Shown: positions 13,549 through 19,027 of the stretch, piece by piece
Numbering within the stretch: the first letter of the stretch is position 1
Layout of the letters: the number at the start of each line of letters is the position of its first letter
Source of the DNA: a virus
Length of the DNA: 20,254 bases
Virus record (IMG/VR): IMGVR_UViG_3300027851_000145
Coordinates: 1-20,254 of that record
Direction: 5' to 3' (one strand)
Notes under the pieces: generated by a model
Told to the model about the DNA's origin: nothing
Database searches by the model: none
What the model saw: only the letters and a program-made list of their open reading frames with translations
Made by a program: the position numbers and the translations under genes

Positions 13549-15025
13549 ATGGGTTCACCCTGTTCGGCTTGGCGCGCGGCGCGTCGATGTCCTGGCGCTT
13601 GCCGCGTTCGGGCATCAGCGTCACCGCGTCCATCATGCCCTTGTCGACGATGTAGCGGAACGCCTGCGACGTCGTGTCGACGTAGTCGTCGTGCTTGATG
13701 CTGCCGGGCCCGGAGAAGGAGCACAGCTGGGACACGAAACCGTCGGCCCAGGTACGGAACCTCCCCGGGAACTTGGCGCTCTCCGGGATCCACACCATCT
13801 TCCGCGCGAAGATGTGCGACACGGCGTGGAGCCGCGCCGTCTTGTCCGCCCGGCCGGGGTTGTAGGCGTAGGCCTCGATGCCCTCGCGTTCCAGCGACTG
13901 GCGCAGCGAGATGCCCGAGCCCTTGTCCTCGATGATCAGGATGTCGGGCTTGCGGCCTGTGGTGGTCAGCTTCGCCGGCCCGTACATCGGGCTGATCAGC
14001 GCCTGGTCGCTCTCGTCGCCGTAAGCGGTGTTGAGCTCCTTCTTCACCTTCTTGATCAGGTCCGGCAGCCCGAGGTGGTCCTCCCAGCAGTCCAGCAGGA
14101 GGACGTTGCGCTTGTCCTCGAGCCAGAAGACGCCCCACACCGAGCAGGCCGTAGGGTCCGCGGCCTGGGTGCGCTTGTCGATCGTCTTCTCGGTGAAGGC
14201 CGTGTCCAGCGACATGACGATGAAGTCAAACTTCGGCAATGGCCGGTCATGCGGCCACAGGCGCAGCCAGGACCGGGCGATGATGCCGCCCTCCTCGGCG
14301 TCGATCAGCTCGCCGTTCAGCTCCTGGCGCCCGAGCTGCGTGCCCTCGTACTGGGTCAGCTGCTCGAAGAAACTGTTGGGCAGGTTCGCCCGGTTCTCGT
14401 AGGTCGTGCCCGTGACGATGACCCGGTTGGCCTTGGGCGCCACCAGCTTGCGGATGAACTCCTTCGGCTTCGGCGTCGTCGTCCACATGACCTTGGGCTT
14501 AGGCCCGAGACGCAGGCCCATCATGGCCATGTCCCAGGTCGCCTCGTCGTTCGCCCAGGTCGCGATCTCGTCACCCAGGATGCGGGCGCACTGCGGCCCC
14601 CGCAGGCGCTCCGGTTCCTCGGAGGAGAAGCCCCGAATGATGGCTTTCTTGCCGCTCAGCGTCCTGATCGTGATGATCAGATTGGTCTTGTTGTAGTCTT
14701 CGATGACCTCTAGCGGCAAAGTGTTCAGTATCCCGGTCGGCCCCTCGAAGCAAGTGTGCCGCACGTCATTGAGTGTCGGGGCGATGACAAAGCTGGGATG
14801 ACCGTCGGGATCGAAATACGCCTCCTGGCTGATCCACTGGGAGCCCATCAAGCTCTTGCCAAATCCTCTTCCGGCCAGTACGCCGCACTCCGTCCAGGGC
14901 TCAGGCGGCGGCCGCTGCTTATCCCGCGCCGTCGCCTTCCACTTCGCCAGCCACACCAGAACCGCGAGCTGCTCCTCCGTCATGGAGCGCAGATCGTCGG
15001 CCGTGAGGTTGGCGATGTCGGTCAT
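13538..15025 (-). CDS. terL: Terminase large subunit (packaging ATPase/nuclease)
   Basis: A 495-residue motor that cuts concatemeric DNA and pumps it into the prohead through the portal. The ATPase domain shows Walker A AGRGFGKS (51-58), Walker B RILGDE (148-153, E153 catalytic) and the coupling motif TTTPKP (182-187). The RNase H-like nuclease domain shows FIVMSLDTAF (D274), LIIEDKGSG (D367 region) and KHDDYVDTTSQAF (D446, D447, D450), the acidic metal-binding set. Length and motif order are normal. I use the ATG at 15023-15025, overlapping the upstream stop as TGATG; an upstream in-frame ATG at 15169 would add 48 Gly/Arg-rich residues that are a shadow of that gene. The small terminase candidate lies 4.5 kb away. 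Confidence 0.93.
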   Translation of the reverse strand: MTDIANLTADDLRSMTEEQLAVLVWLAKWKATARDKQRPPPEPWTECGVLAGRGFGKSLMGSQWISQEAYFDPDGHPSFVIAPTLNDVRHTCFEGPTGILNTLPLEVIEDYNKTNLIITIRTLSGKKAIIRGFSSEEPERLRGPQCARILGDEIATWANDEATWDMAMMGLRLGPKPKVMWTTTPKPKEFIRKLVAPKANRVIVTGTTYENRANLPNSFFEQLTQYEGTQLGRQELNGELIDAEEGGIIARSWLRLWPHDRPLPKFDFIVMSLDTAFTEKTIDKRTQAADPTACSVWGVFWLEDKRNVLLLDCWEDHLGLPDLIKKVKKELNTAYGDESDQALISPMYGPAKLTTTGRKPDILIIEDKGSGISLRQSLEREGIEAYAYNPGRADKTARLHAVSHIFARKMVWIPESAKFPGRFRTWADGFVSQLCSFSGPGSIKHDDYVDTTSQAFRYIVDKGMMDAVTLMPERGKRQDIDAPRAKPNRVNPYGV

Positions 15026-15294
15026 CAGACGCTTTTGGTCAGAAGCGCCCTGGCCCGTTCGATCGCGCCGAGCGTGACCAGCGGGTTCGGCGAGCTCACG
15101 GAGTACCGGGTGTCCGCGGTCGAGCCTTCGACCCGGCTGGAGATCACCACCAGCATCTGCGGATCCCACTCGCCGCCGTCGATCAGCCGCAGCACATGGA
15201 TCAGCACATCTCTGGGTGTCCAGACGGCGGCGTCATCGTTCATGCGCGACCGCGCTTCCGTAATCGACACCGGGTGGTTCGCGAAATCGTCCAT
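15025..15294 (-). CDS. Small hypothetical protein upstream of terminase
   Basis: An 89-residue soluble protein (MDDFANHPVSITEARSRMND, DAAVWTPRDVLIHVLRLIDG, then GEWDPQMLVVISSRVEGSTA). The pattern 'W.P.DVL...L..IDGGEWDP..LVVI' looks like a compact alpha/beta domain. I set the start at the ATG 15292-15294, which has AAGG about 9 nt upstream; the longer frame to 15384 has an Arg/Cys-rich extension across a hairpin and is less likely. It couples to the large terminase by a 1-nt TGATG overlap. I recognise no family; an accessory role in packaging or host takeover is possible. Confidence 0.7.
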   Translation of the reverse strand: MDDFANHPVSITEARSRMNDDAAVWTPRDVLIHVLRLIDGGEWDPQMLVVISSRVEGSTADTRYSVSSPNPLVTLGAIERARALLTKSV

Positions 15295-15346
15295 GAGCGC
15301 GGACCTTGTCCGCTGAAACTGCGTCTGGCAAGCCCCCGAAACGCAA

Positions 15347-15380
15347 GAAGCGCGCGGGGACCTGACACCTCGCGCGCTTC
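15347..15380 (-). terminator. Strong stem-loop, possible attenuator before the terminase genes
   Basis: GAAGCGCGCG and CGCGCGCTTC form a perfect 10-bp stem that extends to about 13 bp with one wobble and an 8-nt loop. Read on the minus strand it is followed by TTGCGTTT, an imperfect T tract. It lies in the 118-bp gap 15295-15412, between the accessory genes and the packaging/head genes, so partial termination there would lower late gene expression relative to the small genes. Confidence 0.5.
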
Positions 15381-15412
15381 CCACGTCCAGGAGGGAACGG
15401 GCCCTTTCGAGC

Positions 15413-15664
15413 CTAGTCCAGCTTAACCGCGTCCTCTTCCCCGGACAAGCCCCCGACCGCCTTCGGCGCCGTGTTCGACGCCGCGGTCTCCAGCCACACC
15501 CGGAAGAACTCGAAGTGCTCCCGCTCGAAGTTGATGGCCAGGCCGTCCAGGGCCCCGTCCGCCGCGTCCCTCGCCAGAATGAACTGCGCGCCGTTCTCGG
15601 CCACCAGGACCGTGAGCGCCACGCCGTTTCCCTGGAACCGCTGCTGATAGATCTGTCCGCTCAT
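15413..15664 (-). CDS. Small hypothetical protein
   Basis: An 83-residue protein (MSGQIYQQRFQGNGVALTVL, VAENGAQFILARDAADGALD, then GLAINFEREHFEFFRVWLET). Two short strands and an aromatic-rich helix suggest a compact domain. No Cys, signal peptide or membrane segment. Its ATG overlaps the upstream stop by 4 nt (ATGA at 15661-15664). It is the last of the small accessory genes before the hairpin at 15347-15380. No family recognised. Confidence 0.7.
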   Translation of the reverse strand: MSGQIYQQRFQGNGVALTVLVAENGAQFILARDAADGALDGLAINFEREHFEFFRVWLETAASNTAPKAVGGLSGEEDAVKLD

Positions 15665-15909
15665 GTGTTCTCCTTCGGAGGCTTCGTGCCCCGCGCAAAA
15701 TGCAGCAGCGCCGTCGCAAAATAGTCGAGCTCGTGGCGGCTGACGTAGCTGGTGATGTCGACGGCCTTGCCGGTATCGCCGACCTCCTGGTCCTCGACCA
15801 CCGGCACGTGCAGATCCAACTGGATATCCGCGGGATACGGGCGCTCGGCCTTGCTGATCTTCAGCGACGCGCCGAACCCAAGGTCGAACGTGAAGGTGTC
15901 GTCGCTCAT
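15661..15909 (-). CDS. Small acidic hypothetical protein
   Basis: An 82-residue acidic protein beginning MSDDTFTFDLGFGASLKISK, with a beta-rich first half (ADIQLDLHVPVVEDQE) and a helical end (VSRHELDYFATALLHFARGT). I chose the ATG at 15907-15909, which overlaps the upstream stop as ATGA; the longer frame to 15990 adds an Arg/Pro-rich stretch that is a shadow of the neighbouring gene. Small acidic proteins are often host-takeover or DNA-mimic factors, but this one shows nothing decisive. No family recognised. Confidence 0.7.
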   Translation of the reverse strand: MSDDTFTFDLGFGASLKISKAERPYPADIQLDLHVPVVEDQEVGDTGKAVDITSYVSRHELDYFATALLHFARGTKPPKENT

Positions 15910-16169
15910 AGCGCCACCGTCGGAAATGCGTGGCTCAGACGGTCGCGGAGCGCGACGTTTGCGCTTTCCGCAAGCAGCATCGTCAGCCACGCCACCTCCG
16001 CCGGATCGAGGTCGTACACGCTTGCCTCTTCAGCTTTTCGGACCAAGCGTTGCAACTCGCTCCTTGCGAGGATAGTCAGGTGAGGGCCTCCCCAGCTGTC
16101 CTTTAGTATTTTCGCGCCACGAAACGTGTCGAAAACGGAGTACGGGACGAGTTGAGTAATGTCGATCAT
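15906..16169 (-). CDS. Small hypothetical protein, two overlaps
   Basis: An 87-residue soluble protein: MIDITQLVPYSVFDTFRGAK, then SWGGPHLTILARSELQRLVR, then DLDPAEVAWLTMLLAESANV. It has two helices, one charged and one hydrophobic-faced, and no membrane segment. It is joined to both neighbours by 4-nt ATGA overlaps (16166-16169 and 15906-15909), strong support for the frame and for coupled translation. Local codons are slightly less GC-rich than in the neighbours. No family recognised and no function proposed. Confidence 0.72.
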   Translation of the reverse strand: MIDITQLVPYSVFDTFRGAKILKDSWGGPHLTILARSELQRLVRKAEEASVYDLDPAEVAWLTMLLAESANVALRDRLSHAFPTVAL

Positions 16170-16996
16170 GACAGCAGCCCCGCGACGACCTGCACGAGGG
16201 TGAACACGAGAGCCGCGCCGCCGCCGATACCGACGGCCTTGAGCAGCAGGACGGGGCTCTTCTCGCCCTTGAGCAGCTTCAGCAGATTGTCGGCTTGCCG
16301 GTCGACCAGCGCCATCTGCTCTTCGATCTCGTCCGCCAGCAGATCCAGCTGCTCCTCCCTGGCCTCAAGCGCCTTCAGGCTCTCCCGGAGCTCGATCTCG
16401 CGCTCGCGCAGCTCGTCGTCCCGGGCCCGGTCGATGTCCTTCGGGCCGTCGACGCCGGTGATCTTGAGCGGGCTGATCGGAGCCATCTCATGCTCGAACT
16501 CGCGGTCGTCCGGGGGTTCGAAGGCGCCGGAGCCGCCTGGGCTGCTCTGCGACAGATCACCGCGCTGTCGCTTGGCATAGTAGCTGTTTTCGCCAAGCCG
16601 CATGATGTTCTGCGCCTGTTGGCCGCTATCCTTGAAGCGCTGCAGGTCCACCTCCGCGATCTCCTCGCCCGACGCGTCGTCATACAGCGTCGCTTTGGTG
16701 AAAGGCCCCAGCGCTGCAGTGTCGGTGGAATACGTCGGCTCTGAGCCCCCTGCGCCGTCGCATCCGATGGCTGCTTTGACTTCCCGCCACTCGTACCGAG
16801 GGCCCTCCTCAACGAACCCGGTCTCCTCGCCGGCGCTTAGCACCGCCCCTGCCACCTTGCGCCAGTGCTCCTTCTGCACGTCCTGCAGCTCGTCGAACGG
16901 CTGCGGGTGGCGCAGGCCCTCGCTCCAGGCGTCCCAGGCCGCCGCGGCGGCACGGTCGCTCGACGGGGCTTCGCCCGCCTTTTGCCCTTCGTCCAT
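16166..16996 (-). CDS. Tail-anchored coiled-coil membrane protein, hypothetical
   Basis: A 276-residue protein with three visible parts. Residues 15-60 carry AAAAAWDAWSEGL and DVQKEHWRKVAGAVLSAGEE, a helical motif also found in many short phage proteins. Residues 60-185 are polar and probably flexible. Residues 190-245 form a charged coiled coil (DELREREIELRESLKALEAR, EEQLDLLADEIEEQMALVDR). A single transmembrane segment (about 249-274, LKAVGIGGGAALVFTLVQVV) ends the protein, so it is tail-anchored with its bulk in the cytoplasm. There is no signal peptide. It follows the Acb2/Tad1-like gene with a 1-nt TGATG overlap. Possible roles are membrane-sited host takeover or superinfection exclusion; none is shown by the sequence. 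Confidence 0.78.
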   Translation of the reverse strand: MDEGQKAGEAPSSDRAAAAAWDAWSEGLRHPQPFDELQDVQKEHWRKVAGAVLSAGEETGFVEEGPRYEWREVKAAIGCDGAGGSEPTYSTDTAALGPFTKATLYDDASGEEIAEVDLQRFKDSGQQAQNIMRLGENSYYAKRQRGDLSQSSPGGSGAFEPPDDREFEHEMAPISPLKITGVDGPKDIDRARDDELREREIELRESLKALEAREEQLDLLADEIEEQMALVDRQADNLLKLLKGEKSPVLLLKAVGIGGGAALVFTLVQVVAGLLS

Positions 16997-17238
16997 CAGC
17001 CCTCTCCCTCGATCAGCGCCCGCACGGCGCAGTCCTTCGCTTCCAGCAGCTTCCTGAGCGCCACCGTCCGCTCGCTGTTCCGCGGCAGCGTTCGCACGAT
17101 GGTCTCGGCCAGCACGCAGAAGGGTTGCGACGCGTCCTGCAGATGCGGCGGCAGGTGCAGGTACTCGAAGAACTGGAGCATGCGGTCCTGCGCGACGGCG
17201 CGCTCGTTCCTGTTTGGAGATTCTGCGGTGGTTTCCAT
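16996..17238 (-). CDS. Acb2/Tad1-hairpin-like protein, candidate cyclic-nucleotide sponge
   Basis: An 80-residue, all-helical protein with the pattern I associate with the Acb2/Tad1 hairpin family: a short aromatic lead-in (LQFFEYLHLPPHLQ, 21-34), a first helix (PFCVLAETIVRTLP, 39-52) and a second helix with the signature SERTVALRKLLEAKDCAVRA (55-74). Characterised Acb2 proteins assemble into hexamers that trap CBASS cyclic di- and trinucleotides; Tad1 proteins trap Thoeris gcADPR isomers. Without structure prediction this remains a motif-level call, and a structural role in other phages cannot be excluded. The ATG at 17236-17238 has GAAAGGGG upstream and follows the previous stop by 2 nt. 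A longer frame to 17532 is a shadow. Confidence 0.65.
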   Translation of the reverse strand: METTAESPNRNERAVAQDRMLQFFEYLHLPPHLQDASQPFCVLAETIVRTLPRNSERTVALRKLLEAKDCAVRALIEGEG

Positions 17239-17240
17239 CG

Positions 17241-17489
17241 TCACGCCCCTTTCGACGGGGCGTTGCGACGGTTCTTCACCGTCTCCTTGCGGAACTGCGC
17301 GGCCTGCGCCTTGGCTAGCTTGAGCCGCCGCCGGCGCAGGACCTGGCGCCCCGGAGCCGGCCGCACGACGGTGGCGTAGACGAGCCGGTTGGCTTCCTCC
17401 TTCGCCGCAAGCCTGGCGGCCGCGCGCTCGGCGCCGTCGCCCGAGCCGGGGTTCGGTTCCCCGTGTCTCTGCTCGTAAGTGAGATGCAT
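17241..17489 (-). CDS. First gene of the leftward operon, basic hypothetical protein
   Basis: An 82-residue protein (MHLTYEQRHGEPNPGSGDGA, then ERAAARLAAKEEANRLVYAT, then RRRRLKLAKAQAAQFRKETV) with strong net positive charge in its C-terminal half (RQVLRRRRLKLAK, KETVKNRRNAPSK), compatible with nucleic-acid binding. No recognised DNA-binding fold is visible. The ATG at 17487-17489 is preceded by AAGGGAACAGGATC. It is the gene nearest the leftward side of the control region, so operator site 1 (17528-17545) lies in its leader. Regulation by that element is likely, but the protein's function is unknown. Confidence 0.68.
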   Translation of the reverse strand: MHLTYEQRHGEPNPGSGDGAERAAARLAAKEEANRLVYATVVRPAPGRQVLRRRRLKLAKAQAAQFRKETVKNRRNAPSKGA

Positions 17490-17527
17490 GATCCTGTTCC
17501 CTTCTGACCCTGGATGCAGGGTACACT

Positions 17528-17545
17528 TTCACCTAACCGGGTGCG
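17528..17545. promoter_or_regulatory. Operator-like inverted repeat, site 1
   Basis: TTCACCTAACCGGGTGCG, the least symmetric copy of an 18-bp element whose shared core is CAC.TAA...GG.TGC. It lies 39 bp before the start of the first leftward gene, that is in its 5' leader. A bound repressor here could act as a roadblock. Confidence 0.6.
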
Positions 17546-17569
17546 TATTGCAAGTTGAATGTTGTCCCA

Positions 17570-17620
17570 TCGGCGCAAGGCGTGGGGCCTGTCGGCGCAA
17601 GGCGCGGGGCCTGTCGGCGC
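17570..17620. repeat. Tandem 22-bp repeat, two full and one partial copy
   Basis: A 22-bp unit beginning TCGGCGCAAGGCG and ending GGGGCCTG occurs twice (17570-17591 and 17592-17613) with one C/T difference, followed by the first 7 bases of a third copy (17614-17620). It lies between operator sites 1 and 2. Function is unknown: a protein-binding array, a spacer or a replication feature are all possible. Confidence 0.8.
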
Positions 17621-17631
17621 TGAGCAGTGTC

Positions 17632-17649
17632 TGCACTTAAATGGGTGCA
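17632..17649. promoter_or_regulatory. Operator-like inverted repeat, site 2
   Basis: TGCACTTAAATGGGTGCA; with one flanking base each side the arms CTGCAC and GTGCAG are perfect 6-bp complements. It sits just downstream of a candidate leftward promoter (17663-17691), where a bound repressor would block transcription. Confidence 0.65.
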
Positions 17650-17662
17650 GGTAACTGGTGAA

Positions 17663-17691
17663 AATATGCAAAATAGGTGAGTAGGCCATAA
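17663..17691 (-). promoter_or_regulatory. Candidate leftward promoter
   Basis: On the minus strand TTATGG (17686-17691) and CATATT (17663-17668, 4 of 6 to the sigma-70 -10 box) are 17 bp apart in the only AT-rich stretch of the region. The -35 match is poor. It would start transcription near 17655, overlapping operator site 2. Confidence 0.3.
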
Positions 17692-17840
17692 GCGATCGCG
17701 CCGCCTCCCGAAACTCGGGGGTAGGGGGTCGCCTCTTGCTCTCCGCCCCCGTCGCGTCCGGCCGTTCGCCCTCGAACTACCTACCCCCTCGCCTCGCCAG
17801 CCGCGGGCCTGCCGCGCCACGCCAAGCGCCGTCAATGCAG

Positions 17841-17888
17841 CGTGTAAACAGAGCATGCACCTAATCGGTTGCATCTCTCGTTTACACG
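17841..17888. promoter_or_regulatory. Concentric double palindrome containing operator site 3
   Basis: The outer arms CGTGTAAAC (17841-17849) and GTTTACACG (17880-17888) are perfect 9-bp complements. Exactly centred between them, with 6 bp on each side, is operator site 3, TGCACCTAATCGGTTGCA (17856-17873); both symmetries share the centre 17864.5. Two dimeric or tetrameric proteins, or one with two contact surfaces, could bind here. The element lies just upstream of the rightward gene cassette, so it probably controls that promoter. Confidence 0.7.
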
Positions 17889-17899
17889 TGCCATAGATA
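17869..17899 (+). promoter_or_regulatory. Candidate rightward promoter overlapping operator site 3
   Basis: TTGCAT (17869-17874) and a TAGATA-like -10 (17894-17899) are spaced 19 bp, both weak matches to sigma-70. They overlap operator site 3 and its outer arm, consistent with repressor control of the rightward genes. The match alone would not be convincing; position is the main argument. Confidence 0.3.
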
Positions 17900-17939
17900 T
17901 GTGAGCCGGCGCACGGTGCGTCGGGGGAGAACCTGACCA

Positions 17940-18299
17940 ATGACTTACCCTCTACCTTCCGAGCCTATGCCTCGTGACATTATCCGCCGCTCTATCGTCA
18001 TGCATCCCACGCTACTGGCCGAGGCGCTTGACCGTGCGGCCGCAACCCATCGCGCTGCGGCCGCCAGCATGATGAGCCGGCAAGCCTGCCAAGCCGCGCA
18101 CAAGCTGGCGCATGACTGCGCCGACGCCGCCAACGCGCTGCGCGCCGTTGGCGATGTGGACGCGCTGACTGATGACTTCATGGCCGCGGGCCTTGGCGTC
18201 TGGACGTCCGTCCTGATCCAAGCCGCGCGCCTTCAATGTCTGCCGCAATCTGTCGCGAGCCAAGCGTGCGAGCGCCTGGACGCGTCGACCGTCGCCTAA
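17940..18299 (+). CDS. First gene of the rightward cassette, helical hypothetical protein
   Basis: A 119-residue, Ala-rich, mainly helical protein (MTYPLPSEPMPRDIIRRSIV, then HPTLLAEALDRAAATHRAAA, then DVDALTDDFMAAGLGVWTSV). There are no membrane segments and no clear catalytic motif; four cysteines are scattered (CQAA, HDCADA, LQCLPQ, QACE). The ATG at 17940 has GGGGGAG about 10 nt upstream followed by the AACCTGACC leader shared by this cassette. It lies directly downstream of the nested palindrome and candidate promoter, so it may be expressed early and repressed by the same factor. Family not recognised. Confidence 0.72.
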   Translation: MTYPLPSEPMPRDIIRRSIVMHPTLLAEALDRAAATHRAAAASMMSRQACQAAHKLAHDCADAANALRAVGDVDALTDDFMAAGLGVWTSVLIQAARLQCLPQSVASQACERLDASTVA

Positions 18300-18325
18300 C
18301 CTCTGGCCACAAGGAACCTGACACC

Positions 18326-18949
18326 ATGACTAAGACACTCACCCCCACGGAAGCGCGCAACGCTTGGCTTGCGAAGGCCTCGCGCATGTGCGCCGGCCTC
18401 CTCTTCGATGTGGGCTATCCCGTGCCCGACAAGGTGCGCGTATCGATCGGCTGGGCTTCCAAGGGCGCCCGCGCCAAGTCGATTGGCGAATGCTGGGCGA
18501 GCGAGGCCAGCGGCGATGGGCACTTTGAGATTTTCATCTCGCCCAAGCTCGGCGACGCCGAGACCGTGCTTGCGACCGTGCTGCATGAACTCGTACACGC
18601 GGCCGTTGGCCTGGAGCACAAGCACAAGGGCCCGTTCCGCAAGGCGGCCGTTGCGGTCGGGCTCGAAGGGAAGATGACCGCGACCGTGCCCGGCGACGCG
18701 CTCAAGGCCACGTTCGCCGCATGGGTCGCCAAGGCGGGCCCCTACCCCGCCGCGGCCCTGGACGGCGCCACAAGCGCGGGCAAGACGCAAACCACGCGCA
18801 TGCTCAAGGTCGAATGCGTGTGCGGCTATCAGCTGCGCGGCTCGCGCAAATGGCTCTCCGTTGGCGTGCCTGATTGCCCGCTGTGCTGCGAACCCATGAC
18901 GTGCGCCGACCTGGACGCCGAGCCGGAAGAGCTGGCGGAAGCGGCCTAG
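18326..18949 (+). CDS. SprT-like zinc metalloprotease
   Basis: A 207-residue protein with the HELVHA zinc-protease signature: LATVLHELVHAAVGLEHKHK places the metal ligands H87 and H91 and catalytic E88, with H98 in the following LEHKHKG as a candidate third ligand. The C-terminal part carries a zinc-ribbon-like cysteine set (CVCG, C164/C166; CPLCC, C184/C187/C188), the usual SprT/SprT-like arrangement (metzincin-like domain then zinc ribbon). Cellular relatives (SPRTN/Wss1-type) cleave DNA-protein crosslinks; phage copies are known without settled roles. I use the ATG at 18326-18328 with AAGGAA upstream; the frame is open to 18236 but that part overlaps the previous gene. There is no signal peptide, so cytoplasmic. 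Confidence 0.85.
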   Translation: MTKTLTPTEARNAWLAKASRMCAGLLFDVGYPVPDKVRVSIGWASKGARAKSIGECWASEASGDGHFEIFISPKLGDAETVLATVLHELVHAAVGLEHKHKGPFRKAAVAVGLEGKMTATVPGDALKATFAAWVAKAGPYPAAALDGATSAGKTQTTRMLKVECVCGYQLRGSRKWLSVGVPDCPLCCEPMTCADLDAEPEELAEAA

Positions 18950-18957
18950 TCTGAGGC

Positions 18958-18983
18958 GGGGCGCCCGGTTCGCCGGGCGTCCT
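18958..18983 (+). other. TTCG-capped stem-loop between rightward genes
   Basis: A 10-11 bp GC stem (about 18958-18968 with 18973-18983, two G.T wobbles) closed by a TTCG tetraloop follows the SprT-like gene by 8 bp. There is no T tract, so it is unlikely to be a normal intrinsic terminator. A mRNA 3'-end stabiliser, processing site or weak attenuator is more likely. Confidence 0.5.
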
Positions 18984-19027
18984 ACCGCACACTAGGGTGC
19001 GACAACCTGACACAAGGAAACCTGACC

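Larger units (their letters stand above)
17490..17939. promoter_or_regulatory. Divergent control region (450 bp, non-coding)
   Basis: No credible gene is present between the leftward operon (starts 17489) and the rightward cassette (starts 17940). The region contains three operator-like inverted repeats, a 22-bp tandem repeat (17570-17620), an AT-rich island (about 17640-17695) within otherwise GC-rich DNA, a C/G-rich tract with the 7-bp inverted arms AGGGGGT and ACCCCCT, and candidate promoters on both sides. This is the expected organisation of a phage regulatory switch or of a divergent early/late promoter pair. Confidence 0.75.

Noticed and set aside
13514-14713. 399-residue plus-strand open frame opposite the large terminase
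   Set aside because: Terminase motifs on the minus strand are unambiguous.
16996-17532. 178-residue extended start for the Acb2/Tad1-like gene
   Set aside because: The first 98 residues are an out-of-frame reading of the 17241-17489 gene; the internal ATG at 17238 has a good ribosome binding site and the family length.
17570-17620. CRISPR-like array
   Set aside because: Only two full units, directly adjacent without spacers; a plain tandem repeat.
17533-17940. 135-residue minus-strand open frame in the control region
   Set aside because: It runs through all three operator elements and the tandem repeat, is Arg/Cys-rich without domain character, and has no ribosome binding site.
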